The notes below the pieces were generated by a model. It ran no database searches and had not been told where the DNA came from. It saw nothing but the letters and a program-made list of their open reading frames with translations. 64,000 nt of DNA from Kitagawia praeruptora. Lineage: Eukaryota; Streptophyta; Magnoliopsida; Apiales; Apiaceae. Made by a program: the position numbers and the translations under genes. Positions 52,516 to 61,974 of this stretch are shown here, one piece after another. Positions within the stretch are counted from its first letter, which is position 1. Each line of letters opens with the position of its first letter. The stretch is from NCBI GenBank assembly GCA_037693485.1, contig CM075345.1, positions 83,272,001 through 83,336,000 on the forward strand. The letters run 5' to 3'.

Positions 52516-54879
52516 CCTGGACACCCCTAGATGAGAGTCGTTTTCTCCTCCTTCTCTCTAACCTCTCTCTAAAAACCTTCAGCCGCCACCATTTTCTTGC
52601 TAAATCTAAACCTTTTTTACATCAGATCCATAATCTCCCTTCCCTAATCCACCTTCCCCTTCTTATCTCCCACCTTATCCACTATACTTCTATACTTCTT
52701 ATTTATTTAAAATTATTTGGGTTTTATTTAATGGGTTCGCTTATTTCGATCTTTTCTTCAGTTAGAAGATTGTTGTGGTTTTCCGAAGCCACTGTTGTGG
52801 ATTTGGGAGAGGGACTTGAGAGCCTTGAAGGCTCTTTGCTAAGGTCTTCGAAGGTCTTTGCAGATGATGAACAGCTAGCTGGTTTAGAAACCCAGTTGAA
52901 GTTGTTGCTGGTTTTTCACACATCTGATGGTGTATGTAAACCTAAACCCACCATTGCAATGGTGGGTAAAGCTGTTCTCTCGGGTGCCTTGTCAAGGGGA
53001 TTGATTTCTTCTGGGTCTGCTGTTGGGTTGTTTCCCTCTATTCTCTTGTTTGGTGGGATGCTGGCAAGCATCGTGACTAGGGATGTCATGGGTGTTGAGA
53101 CAAGTGGGTTTCTTGTTCTTCTAAGTTTTGAAGGGAACATTCAGGAGATGCAAATGGAGGCTGTCTTGTGCTTTTTAGGATTGGAAGACTACGTCCCGAT
53201 GTTTGGGTCGGAGATTTCAATGGATCTTAAGGAAAAGATCTTACCGTATCTTATGCTTGTTACGGGTGACAGTCTTACCCACCTTCTATTTGATGGGTTG
53301 TCTCAATGACCTGTTGACGGTTTTTTCACTGTTGTGTTCAAACTGGGGAAACAGCCAACGGCGATTTCAAGTTCTTGCCTGAATTGGGAGGCTCGGCTGC
53401 CTCAGTTTACTTTGAATGATGAAGATTTTGGATTTATTCTGGTGTGTTGCAGGTTTAAAACCTGGAAGGTTGCTCTGTTTTTGAACAACTATAATGATTC
53501 GATCCTGAGATGTATAAGATGTATGTACACTTCGAATGAATGCTATTTGCTTTACGACAATGGTGCAATTTTTCAAGTCGTTCTGGTTTCTGTTAGGGGC
53601 CAAGAGGTTGTGGGTCGATTGTTTGGGTGTTTTGTCGAACGGGTTTTGTTTAATGCTATGTTGCAAGATATGGAAAGACTGGGCGGCCTGTCTGTTAGGG
53701 TGGTTCTTTACACTAAGTCTACAGGGACTGATGGTAATATGGGTCTGTATAATATGCTTAGGTGGATAGCTATGGTATGCTCAGGAAATTGGCAGGTTTT
53801 GCCGAGGTCCATATTGGTTTTACGATTGATTTTGTCTGACAAAGACGATGCGAACTGGAACTACCATGAGGCTGTTTGTGGGGCTGCATCTGGGGATGCC
53901 CGGGGAGGCTTAATTTGTGTTGAGATCGGCAACCATGTTTCTCATGATCCAAAGAAAGTGTGGCGCCTGGAGTTTAGCTTGGTAAATCAGCTTGAAGTAA
54001 TGGGTGTGGTTTTCAACAAGAATATGATGTGGGTTAATTTAGGTGGTGGAAGAACTGACTGCCTTAAGGCTTTTGATTCTGGAGCTTCTGTTTTTGAAGC
54101 TTGTTGTAAGCTATGTGGACGGGGTCTGAACTGTGCGAAAGCTACAAACGCCGTGAGTCAGGATTGCGGAATGCTGAGGGTGGTGCATATAAGCAAATTT
54201 GGGAAGCACGCCATGACAAGCATTAATGCTTGTCATATCAATGTGAAGTTTGTTAACGTTGCAGTGCAGGCCTCCACTGTAGTTGGCATGAAAGTTAAGA
54301 CTGGTGAAGCTAAGACGGATTACTTTGTAATTGTGTCGAATGGGTTGGACAGGAAGTTGCTGTCTATTGTTTCTGGATCTCCTGATAATGAATGCTGCTA
54401 CATTTTTGGCGGCTGGGGACTGAGCTGGGTGTGTGCCACTTAGGATTTAAGTGCGGTGAGTATCAGCAAAGTCGAGAAGCATGCCACGATGGGTGTTAAT
54501 GCTTCATGTCTTGCCAATGTGAACTCTACAGGGATTATCTTCGAATGGATGATTCACAAGGATGTTGCAATAGGGGAGTTCACTCTAGCTGTTTCTTGGG
54601 CTAATCTGGATGCTGATGTTAGGACGCTGATGATAATGATGGTGTTTAATTCTCTAGGACTGGAGCCTGGAAGTTCAACTGTTATGTTACTTGGCATAGT
54701 TATTCTCCTGTATTTAAGCTAGTCTAACTAGCTCCCTTTTATGTAGATTGCTAGTTTTTCTAGCTTTATTGATGTTTTTCTTTGTTGTTCCATTAGGTAG
54801 ATGTGTTACTAAATCGCGGGGTATGTCCCTAGAGATGTAATCATTTCCCTATGGTATAAATTTTAATTAGCAAAAAAAA
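52516..54879 (+). mobile_element. NA14: class 2 non-autonomous element
   Basis: Duplication AAGTCTTCTTAAAGTAT at 52499-52515 and about 54879-54895. 15 extra bases (CCTGGACACCCCTAG) precede the family start ATGAGAGTCG at 52531. AGCCGCC near 52571; hairpin variant GGGGTATGTCCC near 54819-54830; tail TATAAATTTTAATTAGC and poly(A). Confidence 0.9.
52731..54722 (+). pseudogene. NA14 ORF: class 2 protein with two in-frame stops
   Basis: One frame from ATG 52731 (MGSLISIFSSVRRLLWF) to 54722, broken only by TGA at 53307-53309 and TAG at 54441-54443. It aligns by eye with NA2: GDSLTHLLFDGLS / GDGLAHLLFDDLS, then LNDEDFGFILVCCRFKTWKV / WNDEMFVSLSTWRVVKWKV. The C-terminus carries LGLEPGSSTVMLLG, the same motif as LGCEPGGSTVFFG of class 1 NA1, so this ORF combines a class 2 body with a class 1-type end. 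Unknown function. Confidence 0.65.
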
Positions 54880-54939
54880 AGTCTTCTTAAAGTATGATGA
54901 GATGACTCTCCTATGTTCCTTATTATTATGATGAGAGGC

Positions 54940-55155
54940 CTCCTCATAAGTTGAGAGGACTCCTTGCAGTCTCATATGTTGCGAGGCATCCTTGCAACCT
55001 CATATGTTGCGAGGCCTCCTTGTAGCCTCATATGTTGCGAGGCTTCCTTGCAGCCTCATATGTTGTGAGGCCTCCTCGCTGATAGAATAAGAGGACTCCT
55101 CATGGCCTCCTCGCTGATAGAATAGGAGGACTCCTCGTGGCCTCCTCGCTTAACA
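54940..55155. repeat. Two tandem arrays (about 34 and 37 bp periods)
   Basis: First array: CTCATATGTTGCGAGGC units from about 54970 to 55070. Second: CTCCTCGCTGATAGAATAGG units to about 55155. Part of the internal or flanking DNA of the LTR element. Confidence 0.8.
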
Positions 55156-55159
55156 ACCT

Positions 55160-55836
55160 TTGATTTCTATGCTTTGTATTTGCATGCCATTTTTGATTTG
55201 TTTTTCCAAGCAGACCCCATTGGACGTAAGGACTGTGTCAGACCAGTACCCAAACCAGTAACCATAGGTTTCAAATCTTGCACGGTTTCAGTAGTTGGGA
55301 TCATCTCCTGTGGAGCAAATAATGGTGAAGAAGTTTGCAAGGTTGGAACTCCTTGTGAAGCAGCACGAGGGTTTGATGAAACATGTGTATATTCAGGTCC
55401 AGAAACCATCGACATCACAATGGTTCCTCCTTGCGACGCCTATTTGTTTCCCAGCACGAACCATGCCCGAGGCTGCGCTATTCCACTTCGTTGTACTCAC
55501 CTTGCATAGCTTGCATTCTTAAATCCCCGGTCTCCTTGTCGTACCATATAATCACCTCGTACTTGCATATAACAGCCTCAACCTTGTCCTCGCTTCATCA
55601 GTTCAACCCCTTTTATTGATCCTTGTACTTGTTTAGTTGATCTCGATCCCACTTTATTTTCCAATTTCGCGAGCCAGAATAATGCAATAACTTTAGTTTA
55701 CTTATCAGCTTTTGGCCTGTCGCTTTGCTCCATGCTTACAATCGAACAAGGCTTTTTTTTTCTTGGTTCTGGCATTGCCTGTCGTCACTTCGTCCTCTTT
55801 TATCTTCTTCTTTTACTTTTTAAATGCCTATTGACT
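55160..55836. other. No gene recognised
   Basis: Short unassigned open frames on both strands. The minus-strand frame 55167-55418 resembles no family I know. It may be intronic or spacer DNA of the ARID pseudogene. Confidence 0.3.
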
Positions 55837-56225
55837 TCACTCCATTTGACATGTTCTACCTTGCATCATTTGTGGTATGCCTGAAGGAAGAGGATGCATA
55901 ATAGCACTGTCTTTCAAGATATTACGAGTTGAAGAGCCATTGACGGTTGTGCTTGCAGAATTAGTATCTAGGATCGAAGGTGCATTCTTACGGAAGTAGT
56001 AAACCTGCTCAAAATGATAAAGTAATGACTGGTAGTGATTTTTGAGCACAAATGATGCGCCTGTTATCGTAGCTGGACAGTTGAAGACCAAGAAGACTTC
56101 TTTCCATTTGCAATCGTCTATAACAGGTTGCTTCAGTCGCTGAAATCGTGGCCCAAGCAAATGCAAGGTCGAGATTTTTGTCGAAATTATGCAACCTTAA
56201 GGTTCCCCCAAAAGCAAAAGACACC
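55837..56225 (-). pseudogene. ARID-domain fragment, HMGB9/15-like
   Basis: The minus-strand frame 56166-55837 contains CKWKEVFLVFNCPATITGASFVLKNHYQSLLYHFEQVYYF, quoted here as two parts: CKWKEVFLVFNCPATITG and ASFVLKNHYQSLLYHFEQVY. This is the C-terminal half of the ARID DNA-binding domain of plant ARID-HMG proteins. Upstream, NFDKNLDL in another frame (about 56190) would be the LDLH part, so a frameshift separates them. No HMG box is found downstream. I infer a decayed gene fragment, either a host relic or DNA captured by the surrounding LTR element. Confidence 0.55.
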
Positions 56226-56806
56226 ATCTGGCAAGCTGGAAATCATTGTTTATCAATGAGAACGAACCTTCGAGGTAAACATGTACCAACCTGTAGTCAA
56301 TGCATAAACCCATGTAGTCTTCACTTTTCTTTTTCCAATTCGTGATGAAATTTTTATGCTTCGTACTCCACTCACTGTTCAAGGCTGCAAGTTACGTACT
56401 TGTTTGTTTCAAGATCTGGCCCACATCTTCGCAGCTTGCTTCTCTTCGCATCGCCGAACCGGCTATGCAGGCTCACATGTTCACTTCGCCTCGTGTTGTC
56501 CTCGCATGTATACACACAGATCCCGCCTCGTGACTAGCTTGACTTCCTCCTCGATGCTTTCATTGTTTTAATAAATATACGAGTTTTGATTTCATTACTC
56601 ACAGTGGCACGCCCTTGGATTATAGAAGAATGTAAACTAATTCCCATTAGTAACAACGTAAGCTGCAGTAACAAGAATTCCAATGTACATGTTGTCCGCA
56701 GACAGGACTGATGACGGTAGAGTTTTTTGCTGATGACTTGCACGCCTTACTCCTGTACAAAGCTCTTGAGTTGTTGCTGGCCGGAAAATCTAAACAAGAG
56801 CATAAA

Positions 56807-56898
56807 TGAGAGTCGTTTCTCTCTAACCTCTCTCTATCCTCTCTTCTTTCAGCCGCCATTCATCTTACTCCCTTTTCTCATCAGATCTACATAGAATA
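56807..56898 (+). mobile_element. NA15: isolated 5' end of a family member
   Basis: ATGAGAGTCGTTTCTCTC, CTCTCTAACC-type tract, CAGCCGCCATTCATC and CATCAGATCTACATAG are typical of the family 5' UTR. The sequence then changes into pararetrovirus leader. No 3' tail follows in the window, so the remainder was either deleted or lies beyond the viral insert. Confidence 0.7.
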
Positions 56899-57194
56899 TT
56901 AAGCTTTATTAAAGTTGTTTGTATGTTTGTGATAATTATGTCCAGAGAATAAAGTGTATTCTGTACGTCTCATTATTAGATGTGACGATGGGGCCCAAAG
57001 TGTACCCGGCATCAATAATGTGATATACGTGTATGGTGTGTGGTAAAGCTTCTCGAGTAAGTTTGTCGGAAGTGTATTCTATAAGCTTCCAGTAGTGTCT
57101 AAAGTAAGATTCTTATCTGATAAGATAAGAGTACGTGTCAAGTGTGTATTGTAAGATATCGGAGTGGTGTGTTCAGTAAGCTTCCCCTGGTATT

Positions 57195-57205
57195 CTATAA
57201 ATAGG
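57195..57205 (+). promoter_or_regulatory. Pararetrovirus TATA box
   Basis: CTATAAATAGG, followed about 35 bp downstream by a purine/pyrimidine start-like region. A GATAAGATAAGA motif lies upstream near 57120-57132. About 180 bp upstream of the primer site, as expected for a caulimovirid pregenomic promoter. Confidence 0.6.
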
Positions 57206-57383
57206 GAAGCCTTGTATTGGTTTGAGGCATCTTAGCCTTAAACATATTTCTAAATAACAAATTCGTGTGTTCAGATATATCTCTCTCCTCCGTTTTCCTT
57301 TGAGTTTAATTATTCTTGTTTATAATTCTTCTTGTACATATAACCTCCTTAGTGGTTGTACCTCTTTTCGTAAGTTATAATCT

Positions 57384-57396
57384 TGGTATCAGAGCC
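57384..57396 (+). other. tRNA-Met primer binding site
   Basis: TGGTATCAGAGCC is complementary to the 3' end of plant initiator tRNA-Met, the primer used by caulimovirids (and by copia elements). The context of promoter upstream and movement protein downstream favours the virus. Confidence 0.75.
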
Positions 57397-57797
57397 ATGG
57401 AAGCTTAAACATCTCCCCTTATTCTTCCTGACGACCCGGCGTTGTTATGGTGGTTTGCATGTGGTCTAAAGAAAGTATGCTCTGTGGTTGCCCTTTTCAA
57501 GGGATCCTCCACACCAGAAATCTGGCGACTAGAAACAAATCATGAGATAGTTGCAATACTTATGATCGACGTGCCTATGTTGCTGCTATGAGGGTGCGGC
57601 GTTGGGGCTTACTGATCGACGTATTGCAGAGATCTTCATATTTGGTTAAACGCTTAGTGTGTTCGTAAAACACCATAACACCAAAGGCGACTCTTGAAGA
57701 ATAAGGATCTATCAATCTATGGCTAGTCCTAAACATCTTACACCTTCCCCTTCCTTTTCATCTTCCCGTAGTTCTTTTAGCAAAAAAAAAAAAAAAA

Positions 57798-59627
57798 ATG
57801 AGAGTCGTCCTCTGCCTTCTCTCTAACCTCTCTCTCTAAAACCCTTCTTAGCCGCCATTAATTCTAACGCAAATTCCCATCAGATCTATACAATCGACCT
57901 TGATAATTCCATCTTCCATCTCAAATCTCCCACCTATACACCATATTTTTTATTTTATATATATTAGCTATAATAGTTTTGAGAATGAGTCCGAAGAGGG
58001 TCTCTTTCTCGCCGGAGGTTAGGGTTTTTTACCCTAGTCTTCTTGAGTGTTTGCACGGTGCCCCTACTACTGAGTAAGTCAAGGGGGACCAGGTTCCGAA
58101 GAAGGTCACGTTTTCGCCGGAGGTCAGGGTTTATTACCCTCGTCTTTCTACTGGGTTAGTTAATGGGGAAAAGGATTTGTCGACTCAGCCGACTCAGTCC
58201 GGTGAGAGGTTGCAGCCTACTGGTTGCAAGCAGATGGAGTATGTTTGCGATATCAGCCTTCTGGGCTCAAATGGTTGTGGGTCTCATCCTCTTGTGGTAA
58301 ATGGTGAGGTTTTTCTTTGCAAAGAGGAACTTATGAAGAACGACCGCCAACTGGTCGACGAAAGTCATGTGAAGGCGGGTCGACCCGAGAGGAAATTGGG
58401 TGTCAAACAAATGGAGTATGGTCATGGTAAGGACAGTTCGGGGTCCATGGTTGGCCTTATTCAGACGACGAACGTGTGTGGAAAGAGGGATTGTGAAACT
58501 GTTGATTTGGAGGCTGGCTTGAGGGCTCGTAGCTCTTGCAACCTCCAATTGTATGAAGGTAAGTTTTTTGCTTGTACCACTGAGTTGGCTCAAGTTTTGA
58601 AGGGGATGTCGAAGAAGACCCAGGAGGGGTTGGTATCGACTATGAGGCTGAAAAGGGTTTCTTTTGCGGAGAACCTGGTGTCGGAGATTCCTAGTGATAG
58701 TGATTCTCATAGTTTCGTTAGTACTAATGTTGAGGTACCTATCGAGTTAATGGAGAGTCCCCTTGGGGTGGGGCAAACCATTTGTGATGGTTTGGTGGAT
58801 ACTGGTGCTCAGAATGATGGCACGGTAGATTTGGGGCTCATGAAGGAAAGGAAGAAGCAACAAGAGGTTGGTACTACTGAGTATAGTGATGGTCTTCGAG
58901 ATCCTTTGATCGAGACCTTGGTTCGTATTGATAAGCTGATGAATGACATTGACAGAAGGGGCTCAAAAATTCCTGCTGTTAAGGAATTTACTATGATCAG
59001 TGGTCATGATCCTTTCAAGGATGAGTTGGGATGGTTTCATGGTAGGAGGCCCCCGGAGATGGTGAGCCTGTTTTGTTGTGATCTTCTACTACTGGCTTTT
59101 ATTAGAAGGAATGGGTTGGAGCCCTTTCATGAGGAGCCACCCACTGGAGCTCTCTCTGACCTGAGTTTGCAGAAACGGGGAGGGGGGAAATTGGCTGATG
59201 TGGCGGATTATAGGGATGTCAAAAAGGTAGGAAATGTAATGGTTACTTGCATGGAGGCCATCCCAGCGAAGGTTTTCATAGGGACTGTGTGTAGTTGGAA
59301 GAGGTTGGCTTTATGCGGAGTAGCGATTCGGGAACCCAGCCTGCTTGCGGCTAAGATGGTGATTTCAAAGGAAAATGCTGAGCCATTCATGGACTTGGAG
59401 GGTGTGCAGTTCGTGCAGTCTGGGTGGCCAATGAACTGCCATTTTTTAGGATTGCTGGAGGCACCAGATTAAGTTTGTAATAGGCTTAGTTCTATGTTTG
59501 TTGATTGTAAAATGACTTAATGTTGTTTGGCTTTGTTGTCTGAATGTTGATTTCACGGGGTATGCCCCCAGATTTGTGTAAGTTGTTCCTTCGTGGTATA
59601 AAATTTTAATTAGCAAAAAAAAAAAAT
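57798..59627 (+). mobile_element. NA16: class 1 non-autonomous element inside the pararetrovirus
   Basis: Starts ATGAGAGTCG at 57798 after an A-run. AGCCGCC near 57850, CATCAGATCT near 57882. Hairpin variant GGGGTATGCCCC near 59558-59569, tail TATAAAATTTTAATTAGC and poly(A) to 59627. The target is A-rich (AGCAAAAA / TCTAAAAA), so the duplication is ambiguous. Confidence 0.85.
57985..59472 (+). pseudogene. NA16 ORF: class 1 RVSF-repeat protein, one TAA
   Basis: One frame from ATG 57985 to 59472, with TAA at 58075-58077 where NA1 has TTA. Repeats: KRVSFSPEVRVFYP at the start, KKVTFSPEVRVYYP after the stop, and KRVSFAENLVSEIP near 58647-58690. The first half is closely related to NA1 (TQSGERLQP, KQMEY, NGEV-LCKEEL) until about VKA near 58377, after which the two differ. 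The C-terminal part contains MVSLFCCDLLLLAFIRRNGLEP, perhaps a relic of the EFMG module. Unknown function. Confidence 0.75.
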
Positions 59628-60827
59628 CTAAAAATAATGATTTTCTATATTCTGTAGATTATTATAAAGATGATAGTAAAATCCCCATTACTGAACTTCC
59701 TTTGCTAAACCCTTATAGAACTTTTACCAAAAAACACAATCCTGTGTCTCGTGTTGTAAAACAAGTTCTCTCGCCTAGCAAAGCAATTGAAGCCAAGGAG
59801 CTTGTTTTAGCATCCAAGCTAGAACAAGTACCTATCCCTTCTACCAAAGCAGAACAAGTCTTTCCAATTCGGTTAGAAGAATCTTTGCCAGCTCAGTGGT
59901 ATACTCATGGCTACACACACCTGCACTTTGGAGCTGTCAGAATGGCTTTAACACTTCATGGAAGAAAAGGCTTACCTGTAGTAGCAAGGATGGCACTTCT
60001 AGATACTCGGTTTGAACAATATGCTCATGCATGTATCGATACTGTTCAGACTACTCTTAATGCTGGTACGGTGTTTATAACACTGTTTCCGAACTTCAAT
60101 ATGAGGCTTGATGATCCTCATATCTATGACAATCTCAAGGTTCGGCTGCAGATTGTTGGAGCACCCCAGGTGGCAGGAAATTATATAGCCACTCTCCATT
60201 ATCAAATGGCCTACAGGGTTCAGAATCACTCATTTGATCTCAGTCTCCCAAGGGAAACAGATGAAGCTTTATTTCTTGAAATAGATGCACAATCAAGTTC
60301 ATCATGTATCCATGTGCCTAAGCAAATTCTAAAAGATGAGCTTGTAAAGCTTCTTCCAGAATCATGGGTGACACATTACGAGACAATTCAAAAGGAAAAC
60401 CAGCCCATACATTCAGTAAAGTCATCTTTCTTCAAAAAGAAAGACGGAGCAGTGGAAATTGTTTTCAAAAGGGATGACTCAACATCTTCCTCAAATGCAC
60501 CAATCTTCTCTTCAGAAATCAACATGATTGAGGAAACACCGTTAAATATTCCCATCCATTCTTTTAATGCTAAAGGAGAGCCCAGTTATGAATTTAAAGA
60601 TGAAGATGGCCATATCTTCTGGGGAGTATGCAACTGTAAAGCTTGTCTTGAAGATCAATGGGATGATAGTGATGATGATTCATCCAGAAGACTTAATTAA
60701 AACAAAAAGAAGTCTTCCCAAAAGATTCTACAAGAACGTTATGAGAAAGGAGATCCAGAAGTTGGACTCTTAGGAGAAGCGTCAGGCAAATTTGACTACT
60801 ATGTCCTTTACTCTAAAGGACCACAGG

Positions 60828-61965
60828 AGTCAATTCCTCTGGCGAAGGACCACAGGAGTCATTAAGCTTGTCCTCTTTAATGGATGAGGGAATTGACTTT
60901 CCAATTTTGGGAGAAAATGACTGGCCTAGAGAGAATCTAGTGGTTTGCCGAAAGGATTGCCTTAGGAAGTCTACACTTAATGTGGAGGTTGTCAAACCTA
61001 TGAAGAAATCAGTAAAGTGGAAGGATAATGTCCAGGTTTTTATTGATCAAGAAGTGACTATTGTTAATGATAGTAAGGTAAAAAAGAAGTTGGTTATGGA
61101 TGAGGAGGTGGGTCACAAGCTGAATGAAAAGGACATTGATGAAGCCTTGGAGTATTTAAGGAGTAGCGGTTGTGTTCTGGAAGGGACAGAAAGGATGTTG
61201 AGGCGTATGCTTAGGATACTTGGGTGTGAACCAGGGGGTTGCACTTATTTTAATTGTTGTTATTGTAGCTACTACTTGAAGGATTGGAGGTTTGGGAATT
61301 CTACGGTAGGACATATCATTGGGATCCTCCTGGTTAATGAGGAGGCAAGTGTTCGAGGTTGTTTGAGCTTTGTTGGTGCTGATGTAGAGAAGCCTGTTGG
61401 CTTGGATTGTGTCTATCTTTTGAATGGCCACTTATGTGCGACTTGGTGTGGGCTTCAGCACTGTGATTGTTGGTTCACCAATGGGGTTAGTCACTCAAGC
61501 GGGACAGGTTTCACTGATGGGGCTGGAATGCATTCTATGCAGGAGCCTGAGGATGACTATGACAATGATGCTGTGCACACTAATGGTGAAGGCTTGAAGG
61601 CCTGGTGGACCAAGTCCAAGTCGACAAGGGGTGGCTACTCTGGTTTATTTCGTGACCATGTTGTTCTCGATGTGTTGCAGGATGGGTTTTGTCTACCTTT
61701 TGAGGACTGCAGTGTTTTTGCAGTATTGAAGACTGATTGGAGATATGGTCCTGTTTGCTGCGGTGCTGCAACACTTTCTGGCATGTCCATGGCATAGTTT
61801 TTTATTGCGTTTGTAATCTGTTGTTGTTGATTGCTAGTAATCTAGCATTATTTATGTTTTTTCTCTGTTGTTCCGCTAGGTAGATGTGTTTCTTATCGCG
61901 GGGTTTGCCCCTAGAGATGTAATCTTTTGCCTATGGTATAAAATTTTAATTAGCAAAAAAAAAAA
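60828..61965 (+). mobile_element. NA17: 5'-truncated class 1 element inside the pararetrovirus
   Basis: Homology to NA8 begins within the ORF (GGAGTCAATTCCTCT at 60828). It is disturbed by a local duplication of AAGGACCACAGGAGTCA (about 60816-60833 and 60845-60862), then continues from 60868. Hairpin variant GGGGTTTGCCCC near 61900-61911, tail TATAAAATTTTAATTAGC and poly(A) to 61965. No clean duplication found. Confidence 0.8.
60868..61797 (+). pseudogene. NA17 ORF fragment: class 1 C-terminal half
   Basis: Open from the truncation point to 61797. The first 130 residues match NA8 (SSLMDEGIDFPILGENDW, KSVKWKDNVQVFID, MLRRMLRILGCEPGG). After CYCSYY, similarity to NA8 stops abruptly and a new tail follows (DWRFGNSTVGHIIGILL, CVYLLNGHLCATW). 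It includes KAWWTKSKSTRGGYSGLF, a variant of the WTKSK...ATRGGHS motif of NA3, but internal rather than terminal. The N-terminal RVSF repeats are missing through truncation, so it is not a complete gene. Confidence 0.7.
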
Positions 61966-61974
61966 GAGTGTAAT

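Larger units (their letters stand above)
57719..60810 (+). pseudogene. Pararetrovirus movement-protein region, broken by NA16
   Basis: ATG at 57719 opens a short S/P-rich N-terminus that NA16 interrupts at about 57782. Coding resumes at 59628 and is open to a TAA at 60698-60700. Residues around GAVRMALTLHGRKGLPVV and LLDTRF...TLFPNFNMRL belong to the 30K-superfamily movement domain of caulimovirids, which forms or modifies plasmodesmata for cell-to-cell spread. Beyond 60700 a shifted frame continues into a GDPEVGLLGE segment, so a frameshift near 60690-60710 is likely. The region is not expressible as it stands. Confidence 0.8.

Noticed and set aside
51715..55155. CRISPR-like repeats
   Set aside because: Plant LTR tandem repeats, units abut with near-identical spacers and no cas genes.
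57384..57396. Possible tRNA gene fragment
   Set aside because: Only a primer-binding complement; no cloverleaf around it.
5041..61965. NA elements as SINEs
   Set aside because: Too long, no tRNA/5S/7SL-like head or pol III boxes seen, and they contain long ORFs.
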